Origin: Prionace glauca
Taxonomy: Eukaryota > Chordata > Chondrichthyes > Carcharhiniformes > Carcharhinidae
Direction of reading: 5' to 3'
DNA: 64,000 bases
Assembly (NCBI GenBank): GCA_037974335.1
Contig: CM075760.1
Coordinates: 2,272,859-2,336,858 of the forward strand
Below are positions 34,705-46,599 of the stretch, piece after piece. The notes under the pieces were generated by a model. That model saw only the letters and a program-made list of their open reading frames with translations. It made no database searches and was not told where the DNA came from. The stretch's first letter is position 1; every line of letters starts with the position of its first letter. Made by a program: the position numbers and the translations under genes.

Positions 34705-34743
34705 AGTTTATGACATGGCTGGAATGGATGCTCAATGACTGTG
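34705..34743 (+). promoter_or_regulatory. J 5' recombination signal, 23-bp spacer
   Basis: Nonamer AGTTTATGA (34705-34713; 6 of 9), 23-bp spacer, heptamer GACTGTG (34737-34743; 6 of 7). It pairs by the 12/23 rule with the 12-RSS 3' of D4. Confidence 0.8.
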
Positions 34744-34789
34744 TATTGCTACAATGATGGGGCTGGCACCGTGCTGACTGTGAATTCTG
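34744..34789 (+). CDS. IgNAR joining (J) segment
   Basis: 46 bp encoding YCYNDGAGTVLTVNS plus one base, ending at the donor G|GTAAGT (34790). DGAGTVLTV is the J wording of IgNAR, giving FR4 with the G-G bulge as GAG. The first codons include a Cys (TGC, 34747-34749), which would fall at the end of CDR3 if not trimmed. The phase-1 donor fits the C1 acceptor, where the shared codon becomes Gly. Only one J was found, as expected for a one-V, one-J shark Ig cluster. Confidence 0.93.
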
Positions 34790-36849
34790 GTAAGTGACGT
34801 TTCTTGTTACTTCAAAACACTTTTTTGTACATAAAGGTTAAGAAAAACTAATGTTTTCACTAATATTGCCTGAAGAGTTCAGTAACATTCATAGCTCTTT
34901 TTCAGATCCCGACATAATTGATTTGATTCGGCTGGCATTTAGAACCATTTAGAACATAGTGACTGAAAATATTAGATTTCTAACGGTAACTTAGCTGTCA
35001 AAAAACACTTTAAAGACTTGATTGGGAAGGTGATGCTGGTTTTTAGCGTTAAAACGGAACCAATCATATAATTTTCTTCCTGACCAACCTGGTAACTTGT
35101 AAAATGAATAGATATTATTTCTAACCCAAAACAAATCGATGCAATATTGTGGTGAGGAGTGATCTCTACAATCACGTAATACATGTAATGTATTGTTTCA
35201 TAAAATGCTAGTTACAGTTTTATATGACCCATAAAACACTTTTCGTTAACCATGTCATGGAAAGTAACATTGACGTCTGATCGGGCCCTGAAAATATGTT
35301 GGCTAATAACTTCTGTACATTTCAGAATTTGCTCAAAGGGATCTAGTGAGGGACTGACTGGTCATGGTGTTATTCTATTCCAGTAGCGCCAGGAATGCGC
35401 TAGTTATTCAGCAACCTATCTGACAAGTTTATTCCACCCTCCCCCATCTCAACATCCCCAGCTCCTACCCTAGCTCCATTGACTTGGAATGTGGATTTAA
35501 CTTCAGACCAAGAGTAAGCGAAAGCAGACCAGTTGAGTCTCAGTTTTGTGAATACCAGTGGAAAGTAGATAGACAGTAGATCAATCATTGAGGAAATCTG
35601 ACTCTCGATTCGCCATCTGCTGGTGTGGCACAGCAACTGAGATAGATTTAACCATGTGTTGTATAATTCTGTGAGAATCCTGTTTACATCGCAACTTGTG
35701 TCTTTCAGCTAATAAGGGCTCTCTGTGCGTAAAACTAACTGATTGAACCAAAAAGGACACACTGAAATTGAACAGAATATTCAAAAGCTTTCTGTTTGTC
35801 CTTTTATATTCTTAAATACATTAAGAATTGTTTGAAGTCTCATTGTGAATTGTGTTTTCTGACACTTCAGATGTTATGTTGTCTGCTTCCTTACTTTATT
35901 TGAAGAAGCAATTTGTTGACTTGGAGTCTGAGGTCGGGAAACCTGTCCTCGCGTGGCAGAGCAAAACTTGGGCATGGGTTCGGCACGTTTTCTTCCATTG
36001 ATTGCAGTGGATGTTTGTATGATAGCTGGCCCGTACCAACACGCCTAATTTACGCCATCAGCACAGATGAATATTTTGCCTTTTAAATTTCAAAGCAAAT
36101 GGTGAGGTGCAGCCTGGATTAGAAACTTCACTCGTTTATTGTTTCACGGCAGCGGTGGAGCAGCCGTTCGAAACATCAATGGAAGCTGCGGGGCGAGAAA
36201 TTGAGTTTTGCCGCTTCAAAAGTGTGTAACAAAATGCTAAAATAGTATGTGTGCTACGGCATATTAGTTAAGATTAATTTTAATTGTTCTGGTTATAGCA
36301 GGGTCTGTTAGACAAGGTATTAGCAGGGATGTTAACAAAGGCGGCTTTGCCAGAATAATTAAGGAGAAGCCTTTGACTGAATGAAGATAAATGTAGTAAT
36401 GCATCATATGCGGGTTGAAGAATTGCTTGATGTCTTGATTTATTACGATAAGAAATGAACTGCCAGGAGGCCTGATGGAAGTGGATGCTGAATTAATTTC
36501 TAAAGATAAATTTTACAAGAATGTCCAGGCAGAATGCAGACAAGTTTTATTTGAAAATGAGGCAGTCAGACTCAATATGTGAATTTCGATAAGACCCTAT
36601 GCACAGGCCGAATCACAAATTCGCCTAATTTGGTTCTCTACTATGAAATGATTGGACGATTTTTGCTGCTGTTTATTTTACGATGCCTCTTCGATGGCCG
36701 CAAATAGCAGAACAGTTGTAATTAGCAAGGTGTTGCCGGGGTGGGTATGGGAATATTTTTATTATGGAATCTACAGATAGCAATGCCGTGCAGTATATCT
36801 TCAGTTGTATATGACCTTATGCAGGAAAGGACGCATGAGATGATTTAGT

Positions 36850-38195
36850 GAAAGGAATGGATGGTCTTGGGGACGTCGAGCATATCAAGTTGAAATTCAG
36901 GCAAGGGGAAGTCATCTCTGAAAAATCCTTTAGATTTCTTTGAGGAGTTAACAAGGAAGTTGGAAAAAGGAGGACCAGTGGACGTGATATATTTAGATTT
37001 CCAGAAGGCCTTTGACAAGGTGCCACATAGGAGAATGTGAAATAATTTAAGAGTTCATGGTGTTCAGGGTAAGATACTGGCTTGGCTAAAGGATTGGCTG
37101 AATGTGAAAACAGAGATTGGTAATGAAGGGCTGTTTTTCAGAATGGCAGCTGGTGACTCAGGGGTGGTGCTAGGACAACAACTTTTCAGAATATGCATTA
37201 ACGACTTGGAAGAAGGAAGTGAAGGGACTGTTGCTAAGTTGGCAGATGATACAAAGATAAATAGAGGGACAGGCAGCATTAACGAAGCAGGGGCAGGGCT
37301 GCAGAAGGAGTTGGACAGACTAGGAGAATGGGCAAAGAAGTGTCAGATAGAATACAATCTGGAAAAGTGTGAGGTTCTGCACTTAAGAAGCAGGAATGCA
37401 GGCATAGACTATTATCTAAATGGAGAAACGGTTCGGAAATCAGAAGCACAAAGGGACTTGGGAGACCTTGTTCGACATTCTCTTAAGGTTAACATGAAGG
37501 TTCAGTCGGCAGTTAGGAAGGCAAATGCAGTGTTACCTTTCATGTCGAGAGGGCTCGAATACAAAAGCAAGATGTACTTCAGAGGCTGTCCACAGCTCTG
37601 GGCAGGCCCCATTTGGAGCATTGTGAGCAGTTTTGAGCTCCGTACCTAAGGAAGGATGTGATGACCTTGGAAAGGGTCCAGAGGAGGTTCACAGCGATGA
37701 TCCCTGGAATGAAGAGTTTGTCGTATGACGAACGGTTGAGGACTCTGGGTCTGTACCCGTTGGAGTTTAGACGACTGAGTTGTGGTGATGGTGCGCGGGA
37801 TGGGAGTGGGAGTGGTTGATGGCGGATGCTATTGCACCTTACCGGATACTGCCAGGTCTGGATAGAGTGGGCGTGGAGAGGATGTGCCAGAATAGGAAAA
37901 ATTAGAACCAGATGGCACAATCTCAGACGAAAGGAACGATCTCTTAAAACCGAGATGAGGAGGAACTTCTTCAGCCAGAGAGTGGTGAATCGGTGGAACT
38001 CTGTCAGAGAGGGTTGTGGAGGCCAAGTCATTGAGTGTCTTTAAGACAGAGATCGATATGTTCTTGATTAAAAAGGGGATCAGGACTTATGGGGAAAAGG
38101 CAGGAGAATGAGGATGAGAAAAACACCAGCCATGTTTGAATGGCAGAGCAGACTCGATGCGCCGAATGGCCTAATTCTGTAACTATGACTTAAGG
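36850..38195 (+). repeat. CR1 subfamily D, RT to 3' tail, in the J-C1 intron
   Basis: Plus-strand pieces in order: VDVIYLDFQKAFDKVPHRR, FRICINDLEEGSEG, KLADDTKI (decayed ADD motif), LHLRSRNAGIDYYLNGETV, KANAVLPFMSRGLEYKSK, LRRNFFSQRVVN, and the tail GAATGGCCTAATTCTGTAAC. Several frame breaks; middle age. Sense orientation relative to the IgNAR gene. Confidence 0.85.
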
Positions 38196-39099
38196 TCTTT
38201 TTGACGAGTCAAATGTGCAGAGACAATGTTGCGGATAGTCTATGCCTCAAGCAATGTGGTAGAGAGTGAATTCAGGTCTTTGACAAATTAGCTTCAGTTA
38301 ATCAGAATAAAATTTTAAATCCTTAATAATCAAGAGGAGTTCTCATTCCCTAATTGGACAGAAACAATATTTCTATTGGTCGGTAAAGAAAACGCACTAT
38401 TGTAAAATCATTTTGTGGAGATAAATAGATGTATTAACCAGAAGGTTGTCTGTGTAATGAATGCCCTGCAAGAAGCAATGACGCCATCAGAATAATTTTA
38501 ATCTTAATCCTTCTGTGTTGGCATTGTGATTATTCTATCAGTCACTGACTTAACACTCAACGCATCTCTGTTTCATAACATCTAACTTACACAGGTAGGA
38601 ATCCTTCTTTAAGAAAGCAACTCGCTTAATTATTATTAACGATTTTGCAAATGTTAAGAACAGTCGTAGTGTCGAAGTTTTAGCAGAAAAATGCAACTCC
38701 AAAGCAGTTCATGGGGTCGTCAAACACTGAAGTCTAACAAGAGACACTGAAGATGCCAATTGGCAAAACTTTGATTAGAGGGATAGATTTGTTTGCTTAT
38801 ATTTTACTTTATTTAATGAATATATAAAGGATAGAAGCCAGCTGGAAGGGCAGTGAGTCTTCCGGGACAAATACAGAACATGAGGAACGGCCGCTAATTG
38901 GAAGGCGACCAATGTTAGAGCAATTGAAATCGGAAGCAAATAAGCATGCACAGGTGCTTTGCACGTTGTGAAACATCCAGTTGTATTCTGTGATCTAGGA
39001 GAAGGATGTCATGGAAAGATTTGCAGAGAATTTTATGATAAGAGTGTTGATTGACCTGGGCATGGTGTAGGTCATCAAGCATCAAACTCAAGGGACAAA

Positions 39100-39530
39100 C
39101 ATACTTTAAGAAGTCTCACAACACCAGATTAAAGTCCAACAGATTTATTTGGTAACAAAAGCCACTAGCTTTCGGAGTACTGCCCCTTGGTCAGGTAAGT
39201 GGGAGTTCTGTTCACAAATAGGGCATATAAAGACACAATCTCAATGGGGGTTACAGAAAGTTTGCTATATACCCGTCCTCATGTGTGCAGAACTTAGCTA
39301 TCAGTTTCTGATCAGTGACTGTGCACTGTGGTGTGTCATGAAGGCCACCTTGGCGAACGCTTACCCGAAAATCAGAGACCGAATGCCCGTGACCGCTGAA
39401 GTGTTCCCCAACAAGAAGAGGACACCCTGGCCTGGTGATTGTCGAGTGATCTTCATTCATCTGTAGTAGCATCTGCACGGTCTCCCCAAGTTACCATGCC
39501 TCAGGACGTTCTTTCCTGCAGCGCTTCAGG
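39100..39530 (-). repeat. Penelope-like element, antisense arm
   Basis: On the minus strand it carries the end of a GIY-YIG domain (NEDHSTI, then VGEHFSGHGHSVSDF, 39251-39478) and the downstream wording that ends in CAACAGATTTATTTGGTAAC at the left edge. The copy is truncated and joined back-to-back to a sense-oriented arm at about 39535. Confidence 0.7.
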
Positions 39531-39534
39531 TAGA

Positions 39535-39945
39535 CAACGTACCCCCATGAACTGCCTGGGCTTCCAAAATCTCACTAACTGCTACGGCTGGAGACACTTC
39601 ACATCTCTTTAACCTGGACTGAATCCTCTCGCGATTGACATTGCCTGTACCTTTAAGACCCGATTACTTGCAAAGACGTCATTCCAACTATTAGTTTGTA
39701 AAATGAGCTTATGTCTTTGTATGCCCTGTTTGTGAACAGAACATCCACTTACCTGACGAAGGGGCAGCGCTGCAACAGCGAATGGCTTTTGTTACCAAAT
39801 AAACTCGTTAGACTGGAGTTAGAACCAGCATAGAACCAGCATAGAACCAGCATAGAACCCTACAGTGCAGAAACAGGCCCTTCGGCCCATCGAGTTGTTG
39901 TTGAGACTTCTTACTGTGTTTACCCCAGTCCAACGCCAGCATCTC
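39535..39945 (+). repeat. Penelope-like element, sense arm with SINE scrap
   Basis: GAACTGCCTGGGCTTCCAAA, then CTGGAGACACTTCACATCTC correspond to the 3' region of the Penelope-like copy at 12010-12100. CCTGACGAAGGGGCAGCGCT and CAAATAAACTCGTTAGACTG are its terminal wording. A 13-bp unit (ATAGAACCAGCAT) is repeated about three times near 39830-39855, followed by a SINE tail scrap (CAGGCCCTTCGGCCCATCGA) before the terminus resumes with TTACTGTGTTTACCCCAGTC. Confidence 0.65.
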
Positions 39946-41457
39946 CATATCATGAGAAAGATACTTAGCATGGTTAAAAACCGGTCAATAGTGATTTTGG
40001 TGGCTTTAAATTCACGGAAAGGAGAATGAAGAGTGATGATTTAGAATTGGCTGTTGGACTAACAATTGCTTAATTCAGTGACATTTGAGCAATTGCTATT
40101 TGTGGCGGTGTAGGTTGTCAGTATACAACCGTGCACAGGTGTGTAGTCTCGTTTCAGTGTCAGATGATGTCACCGAGGCGCACATTTATATTATAAATAA
40201 AAACATATATGGAAGGAAGAAATGAATTCAATGTACATTTAATTTTAGACAACTTTGCACCAAGTCAAAAAGAATGAAATGTTTGACACATTGAATGGAA
40301 AAACATTTGGTCATCAATTTAATTAATGGCAAGCAAATTTATATGTTCATTGTCATCTCAATTTCTTTACCACAATGTCCATACCCGAATATTCTGCTCA
40401 TAATTGGTGGCTAGTGGTAGATGTAGAGCTGACTGCCCTAATGTTGACTCTATTACTAACCAAATTGTCAAGTTATCAAGAGATTCTCAAAACATAGCTT
40501 GACAGTACGGGAACCAGCTCCCTATCTGCTCCCTCACAGCTATTCACCAGTAGATAAATGTACACAGGAACCTTCCAGGGAGTTTCATACCTGTTACGGC
40601 TATTTCTTTTTAAATAAAATTGAACATGTTATCCAACACCTTGTGAAACGCTCAATGCCCCGTTGCAATTTGCCAGAGAGAATTGAGATCAGTCTTAAAA
40701 TAAATCTCAAATTCAGATTGCCAATGCGCTGCTCAACGAATTCTGAGTTGAATCTGTACTTGCTAGCATTGGCCATAAATATGAAAAAGACATTAAACAG
40801 CTTGGAAATTTCTGTGAACTCAATTTGTGCTCTCAAAATGAAGGTCCACTGCTATCTGCAGCATAGAGTTTTTCTTAAGGTGTTGAGGCAAAACGCAATT
40901 TCCTGATGAGAGCATTAATTTTCGCTCTGTAAGATGCGCCTCAGTTATGTCCCACAATGATGCAAAGGCAGGAAATTCCAGGCAACTGTAATGTTGAATA
41001 GGAATGAGTCAGGGGAATACAATCTGCGATGTGCCAACGATATCAGCTCCCACAACTCAGTGCTGAGAGTCAATCATATCATCTTAAACAAAAAATATCT
41101 GTCCTATATTTTTGAAAACAATTCAAGTGTTGTCAGGTTTGTTAGGCTAATGATATAAATGGAAAGTAATACACGACAATGGATTAACTCGGCAAACCAA
41201 GAAAAAATAAAATACTTTAACCCACTTTTCACATCCTCATAAATGTTATACTGACCATGAAATATCTTTCGAATATAGGCACTGATTCATTCAGACAGAT
41301 GATGCCGTTAACGGGCTCTCACATACAGCAATGTGATTCTGCCAGAATTATTTCATTTCGATTTTGATGTTGGCTCAGGAATAAATTTTGGCTAATCATG
41401 TTGAAAAAGATTTAATTTTATTCAAATAAGGGACTAAGACTTGATTTGTAATTTTAG

Positions 41458-41757
41458 GACCGACTCCCCCAGTCATCAGTCTCTCCTCTGAAACTGATGA
41501 GGGGTTTGTGCAGCTGATTTGTTTGATCAGTGAATACAAACCAAAAGGCATTGGAGTGAGCTGGGAGAAGAATGGAAACGCCCTACAGTCTGGCTTCACC
41601 ACTACATCCCCATGTGCAACGGCAGATGGAAAATTCCGATCCAGCAGCATCCTTAAGTTGCCGCTTCAGGAATGGAACAGCGGTTCCACGTACAGCTGCC
41701 AAGTGACCCATTCTGCTACCAACAGCAACAAACGGAAAGAAATTAGATCAACTTCAG
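41458..41757 (+). CDS. IgNAR constant domain exon C1
   Basis: 300 bp, phase 1 at both ends (acceptor TTGTAATTTTAG|GACCG, donor CTTCAG|GTGAGG). A C1-set Ig domain: FVQLICLISEYKPKGIGVSW has the first disulfide Cys and the core Trp, QEWNSGSTYSCQVTHSA has the second Cys. HSATNSN and KEIRSTS at the end are the wording of IgNAR C1. One extra, probably unpaired Cys lies in TTTSPCATADG. IgNAR has no light chain, so this domain does not pair with CL; it is the first domain below VNAR in the secreted and membrane homodimer. Confidence 0.95.
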
Positions 41758-43425
41758 GTGAGGAAATGTAACCCACTCACAAACTTCCAGATGTCATACA
41801 ATCTTATTTTAATTTCAGGATTCAATTCATTGGGAAGCTGGCTTATAAATTATTCAATAAACATGAAAAATCCTGGAAAGAAAATCCAGAACATTTTATG
41901 AAAACTCAGCAGTATGTCTGGCGAGAGAAGCAGTAGGACTTTGGAATCTGTTTGACTCATCTTTAGCAATTTCAGTTTTTTTTCTCAATTTCAGATTCAC
42001 AGAATGTCACATACTTTGTTGTTGGAGATCCTGGAGCAGGCCAATTGAACCATTTATTCATAGCACATTCATTGCAGAATAGGCCCTTCGGCTTCTAGAA
42101 TCTTCAAAGACACCAAAGGAGCATGAACTCTCGCTTAATCCCATTCACAAGCAGTTGACCCCATAGCCTTGGGTGTGATGACGTGACAAGTGCACATGTA
42201 GACATGTTTTAAAAGGATGTGAGACAAACTGCCTCTATCATCCTCTTAGGAAGTGCAGGCCAGACCGTCACCACAATCTGGGAGTAAATCGAGTTTCCTC
42301 AAATCACCTAAAATGCCTACCCTTCAGCTTGAATTTCTAACCCCTCCTCACTGATCCTTTAACAAATGGCACAACTTTCCTTGTCCACTCTGTCACGTCA
42401 CACTTTTCATGCTTACATTCCATCTGCCACTTATCTGCCCAGTGGACATCCTGTGAGTGTGGTCAGTTAGAGTAAAAGTTGCACTTACACACTGCAGTAA
42501 AATTGGTTGGAATTCATTCAGCTGTAATGGCCAAGCTGCTTAATAATGCTTTTCAGAAGAGATCGTGAAGTTTTGAAAGGCTGAACGTCCTCATTTTGCT
42601 GTCTAACTTTCTCCTTTTCAACTACGGTGCGTGAAGTACCTGATGTTGATTACAATTGGGAAATGTTGCAACAGACAATTTTCAGACGCCTTCTCATAAA
42701 TGTTATACTTTGGGTAAATAATGTATTGAGTATAATGTTTTAACAATATTGCGAAAATATAGCGACAGGTCACCAAATCAATTTCGGTGGAATAGAACAG
42801 AAACATAGACCGCCATTTCTTCCTCGAGCTATTTTTTTCCGATTCTGACCCCCTACCTCTCTCTCTCTCTCTCTCACTCTCTCTCTCTCTCTCTCTGTCA
42901 CACACACACACACACACACAGTAACTCGTTTTTTTTCCTCTCTGTGCATCTCTCTCTACCACTTGATTTCTCGCACATTGTCTCAAGCAGAAACAAATCG
43001 TTTGAGAACTCGGCATCCAAGAGCTGAACTTCCAATCTCATATCTTCTCCACGTATTTATCTGACTCCCTCCTCCTGCAGCTTCCTCCCTCTCCATCTCG
43101 CTTTCTCCTGCTCCCTACTTTATTGTTTCTTTCTCAGTCTATGCTTCTGAATCTTGCTGCACGTGGCACTTTCTGTTGGAGTTCTTTACGCCTTACTGTA
43201 TGTGCCAGTACTCCTCAGCCAGTTGCACAGTCTAAATGCACCGTTCAGTATTGTGTTTCACATCAGCCAAACTGCAAAATTATAATTCACATTTAAGAAA
43301 ACCCAGCAAAGGCAAAAATTGCCACGCTAACAGTTCTCATTGACATTAAAATTCTCGGTATAAACGAAATCGTTACCATTAATGCCTGCCATTGATTTAG
43401 GGTTTATGTTATTTTCCATTGACAG
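41758..43425 (+). other. C1-C2 intron (1.7 kb) with repeats
   Basis: Contains an old antisense LINE fragment at about 42055-42470 (GAATAGGCCCTTCGGCTTCT, then CATTCCATCTGCCACTTATC) and a (tc)n/(ac)n microsatellite at 42856-42920. No extra exon is evident. Confidence 0.6.
42856..42920. repeat. (TC)n and (CA)n microsatellite
   Basis: Runs of CTCTCT broken once by CACT, followed directly by about ten CA units. It lies in the C1-C2 intron. Confidence 0.95.
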
Positions 43426-43725
43426 AAATCATAGTATTTCTCAGTGATCCCTCACTTGAAGAAATTTGGATAAAGAAAACTGTCACACTCATTTGTGAAG
43501 TGGTATCCACAGTTCCCAGTGTGGTTGGGATCTCTTGGACAGTGGATGGTAAGAAAAGGATCGAAGGTGTTGAAATTGAAAGACCTCAACAAAGAAAGCA
43601 GTATCTGACCATCAGCCGCTTGACCAGCAGTGTGGAGGAGTGGGATCGTGGGGCTGAATACAACTGTTCAGCACAACAGAGCGAATCATCGACTCCAGTC
43701 TCAAAACGAACACAAAAGTCGAAAG
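43426..43725 (+). CDS. IgNAR constant domain exon C2
   Basis: 300 bp, phase 1 (acceptor TTTTCCATTGACAG, donor CGAAAG|GTGAG). The domain reads EIIVFLSDPSLEEIWIKKTV, TLICEV with the first Cys, VGISWTVDG with the core Trp, then YLTISRLTSSVEEWDRGAEY and NCSAQQ with the second Cys. EEIWI-K and SRLTSSVEEW are the C2 wording of IgNAR. There is a potential N-glycosylation site at NCS, which overlaps the disulfide Cys. Strongly similar to C4, suggesting origin as a C2-C3/C4-C5 duplication. Only 88 bp separate it from C3. Confidence 0.95.
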
Positions 43726-43813
43726 GTGAGTTATAGCACGATGAGCAAACACAATCGTTCTTTTCTGAATGACAATGGAGGGATGGAAATCACTGGTTGT
43801 TATTCTGTTGCAG

Positions 43814-44131
43814 TCGAGCCATCGAAGCCCAATCTCCAACTCTTGCCTCCATCAGCAGAGGAGCTTCAAAGTTCCAGCGTCGCGACTCTCACTTGTTTGA
43901 TAAGAGGATTCTACCCGGACAAAATATCCATTTCCTGGGAGAAGAACGGAGCTGTTTTGAGCTCGAACATCACTCGCTTCCCCACTGCTCTGGAACAGGA
44001 CCAGACCTTCAGCACAAGCAGCCTCCTCATTTTACCAGCCGGGGAATGGAAGACAGGAGCAAGATACACCTGTATCGTTTCACATCCAGCTACAAAATTC
44101 ACCGGAAAGAAGACAATCAACAGCCCGAAAG
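43814..44131 (+). CDS. IgNAR constant domain exon C3
   Basis: 318 bp, phase 1 (acceptor TTATTCTGTTGCAG, donor GAAAG|GTAAGT). C1-set domain: LLPPSAEEL, VATLTCLIRGFYPDKISISW (first Cys, FYP motif, core Trp), LSSNITRF with an N-glycosylation site, then AGEWKTGARYTCIVSHPATK with the second Cys and the C-x-V-x-H signature. Similar to C5. In nurse shark a short membrane form with three constant domains is known; the 6.1-kb intron after C3 is where such a form would splice to the membrane exon at 57540, in the same phase. Confidence 0.95.
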
Positions 44132-44373
44132 GTAAGTACAGTTTGTTGGAATGTTTTTGTTTCAAAAATAAGACTTTTCACTTAACCCGGCCACAATATC
44201 CAAAAGAGAATACACTAACGAGCAGATTCAAGTAGGGTCAAGCAAACCCAAAATGTTTGGACTCCAATTAATTTGTCTTCTCCTCGGAAAGGAGATGATA
44301 GTCGACACTCAATTGGTAGACCCAAGCAAGCTACCTGAGAATCCAGTGAAATGAACAGATAAAGGATGTCCAA

Positions 44374-44580
44374 AAATGTGCGTGTTAGGTTTATTGGCTA
44401 TGCTAAAATTGCCTCTTAGTGTCCTGAGATGCGTAGGTTAGAGGGATTACCGGGTAAAATATGTACGGATATGGGGGTAGGGCCTGGGTGGGATTGAGGT
44501 TGTTGCGGACTCGATGGGCCAAATGGCCTCTTTCTGCACTGTAGGGTTTTTACGATGATGATGATGATTCTATGATGATG
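44374..44580 (+). repeat. SINE, 3' half
   Basis: TATGCTAAAATTGCCTCTTA, ATGCGTAGGTTAGAGGGATT, GATGGGCCAAATGGCCTCTT to a GATGATGATG-rich end. The tRNA-like head is missing. Confidence 0.8.
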
Positions 44581-45669
44581 AAAACGCCTGTTAGTTAATT
44601 GTGCAGTTTTCTGCTGATGAGAACATGCTTTGACACAGTGCCGAGCAGTGCATTAAGACAACGAAGGCACCGCACGATGAGGGAGGAGACGTTACCACCT
44701 CTCTCTTCCATACTGAACTTACTATTTTAACGCAGCACAATACTGTGTGCTCCGAGTCAGCCAACTGAAAGTCAAAAACAAGGCATTCAACCAAATAATG
44801 GAAAGAAATGCGCACATTTCTAGTCTTAAAAGTACAGTAACAAGTGGGAGAGATATCACAGGGTCTAATCAAATACAGTTTTCATGCCCTAAAACTAATC
44901 AAGTGCCCACTGCTTTTGATCAAAGAAGTCACCTCTCATGATTTATTTATAATTTATGATTGGATTTTTTTTCAGAACACAAACATTCTCTGTGCAATAG
45001 TTGCACAGGCATCTCTACAATAGCACCGGGAAATATAAAACTTCCCAGAATATCAGGTTATGCTCTGGCATTTGATAATTTAATTGATCTTGTCAGTTCT
45101 CCATCCCGTCTCTAGCCACCATTTATTTATAGATTAGCAGTAAATAATAGTTCAATTCTTTATTCAATATCGCTGAAGACGAGTATACGAGTGTACGAGT
45201 TCCAATCAAATGATGTGATGCTCTCATTGTACAGTGATTACTGGTCTTTGCTGCATATGTTGACACTTGAGGAAAGTCCTTTGGCTACAGTAACTGAGGC
45301 ACCTACACGCACTCTTGCAATAACAAGTATTACAATTACACGAAGAAAAAGGTGACTGATTCTTGCCAAGCTCGTAAAGTGGAGCACATCCATTTGGGAA
45401 GCATCATTAGGTTGTAATTCCGTCTTATGCAATGTAATAGCTCCCAAGTTCGGCTGTTGTGCTTCACCAGGTTATCTACATTAAAACAGTGGCTGTTGAA
45501 AGTTACAGTAGTCTCATCAAATCCAGGAAATATAGAGGGATCCATTCTTTCATCACCCTACGACAAAAAGGACCATTTTGGAGCCGGCATGTTTCCACTT
45601 GTGATGCAGTCAAGTCTTCATGTGGCTGTGTTGCATTTGTGTTAAATCCGGCTGTTGATATCCTGAATT

Positions 45670-46545
45670 CAAACTGATAGAACATAGAACAGTACTGCAC
45701 CGTACAGGCACTTCGGCCCTCGATGTCGTGCTGAGCTGTGTCCAAACCCAAGAACAAGCTATCCCACTCCCTGTAATTCTGGTGTGTTCTATGTGCCCAT
45801 CCAATAACCACTTGAAAGTTCCTAAAGTGTCCAACCCCACTATCACAGCAGGCAGTCCACTCCACACTCCAACCTCTCTCTGAGTAAAGAATATACCTCG
45901 GACATCCGTCCTATATCTCCCACCTCATAGTTATGCCCTCTAGTAACAGCTACATCCACTTGAGGAAATAGCCTCTGCACGTCCACTCCACCTATTCCCC
46001 TCAACATTTAGTCGCCTCTCATCCCTCTCCACTCTAAAGAGAAAAGCCCCAGCTCGCTCAGCCTTTCCTCATAAGGCCTCCCCTCAAAACCAGGCAGCAT
46101 CTCCTCTGGTAAATCTCCTCTGCACTCTTTCAAATGCTTCCACATCCTTCTTATAGTGAGGTGACCAGAACTGCACACAATATTCCAAACGTCGTCTCAC
46201 CAAGTCCGGTACAGTTGTAGCATCACCTCAGGGCTCTAAAACTCAAACTCCCTGTTAATGAACGTTAATAGTCATGGGTATGCCGGCGTTGGACTGGCGT
46301 AAACACAGTAAAAAGTCTGACAACACCAGGTTTTAGTCCAACCTATTTAAATGTTGTCAGACTTTTTACTGAATGAACGTTAACACACTATAAGCCTTCT
46401 TCATGGCTTTATCAACTTGAGTCGCAACCTTTGGGTATGAATCCCAAGATCTCTCTGTTCCTCCACATCCCTCAGAACTCTGCCGTTGATCCAGTAATCC
46501 GCAGTCAAGATTGTCCTCCCAAAATGAATCACCTCACACTTATTC
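45670..46545 (-). repeat. Old CR1 3' part, carrying a small PLE insertion
   Basis: Begins GATAGAACATAGAACAGTAC (reversed tail) and continues through reversed RT wording (GTGAGGTGACCAGAACTGCA at about 46155) to GAATCACCTCACACTT. On the minus strand, CEVIHFGRT and ADYWINGRVLRDVEEQRDLG read in frame near 46440-46550. Interrupted at 46269-46371. Confidence 0.75.
46269..46371 (-). repeat. Penelope-like terminal fragment with target-site duplication
   Basis: About 103 bp: GGTATGCCGGCGTTGGACTG, AAACACAGTAAAAAGTCTGA and CAACACCAGGTTTTAGTCCA, the terminal wording of the Penelope-like family. AATGAACGTTAA occurs on both sides (46257-46268 and 46372-46383), a 12-bp duplication within the CR1. Confidence 0.8.
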
Positions 46546-46599
46546 AAGAAGAATCTGTGGGAGTCGTTGGGTCGGCGAACATTATTTCTCATCGCTGAA

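Larger units (their letters stand above)
34790..41457 (+). other. J-C1 intron (6.7 kb)
   Basis: Apart from the CR1 (36850-38195) and Penelope-like pieces (39100-39945) listed separately, the intron is AT-rich and has no recognised exon. Frames at 35400-35784 and 40499-40906 lack any known motif. An intronic enhancer would be expected by analogy with other Ig heavy loci, but no clear cluster of octamer or E-box sites stood out. Confidence 0.6.

Noticed and set aside
35400-35784. Possible extra exon in the J-C1 intron
   Set aside because: Short minus-strand frames without Ig or other motif.
42618-43016. 132-codon minus-strand frame
   Set aside because: Created by the TC/CA microsatellite (RERERES and VCVCVC runs).
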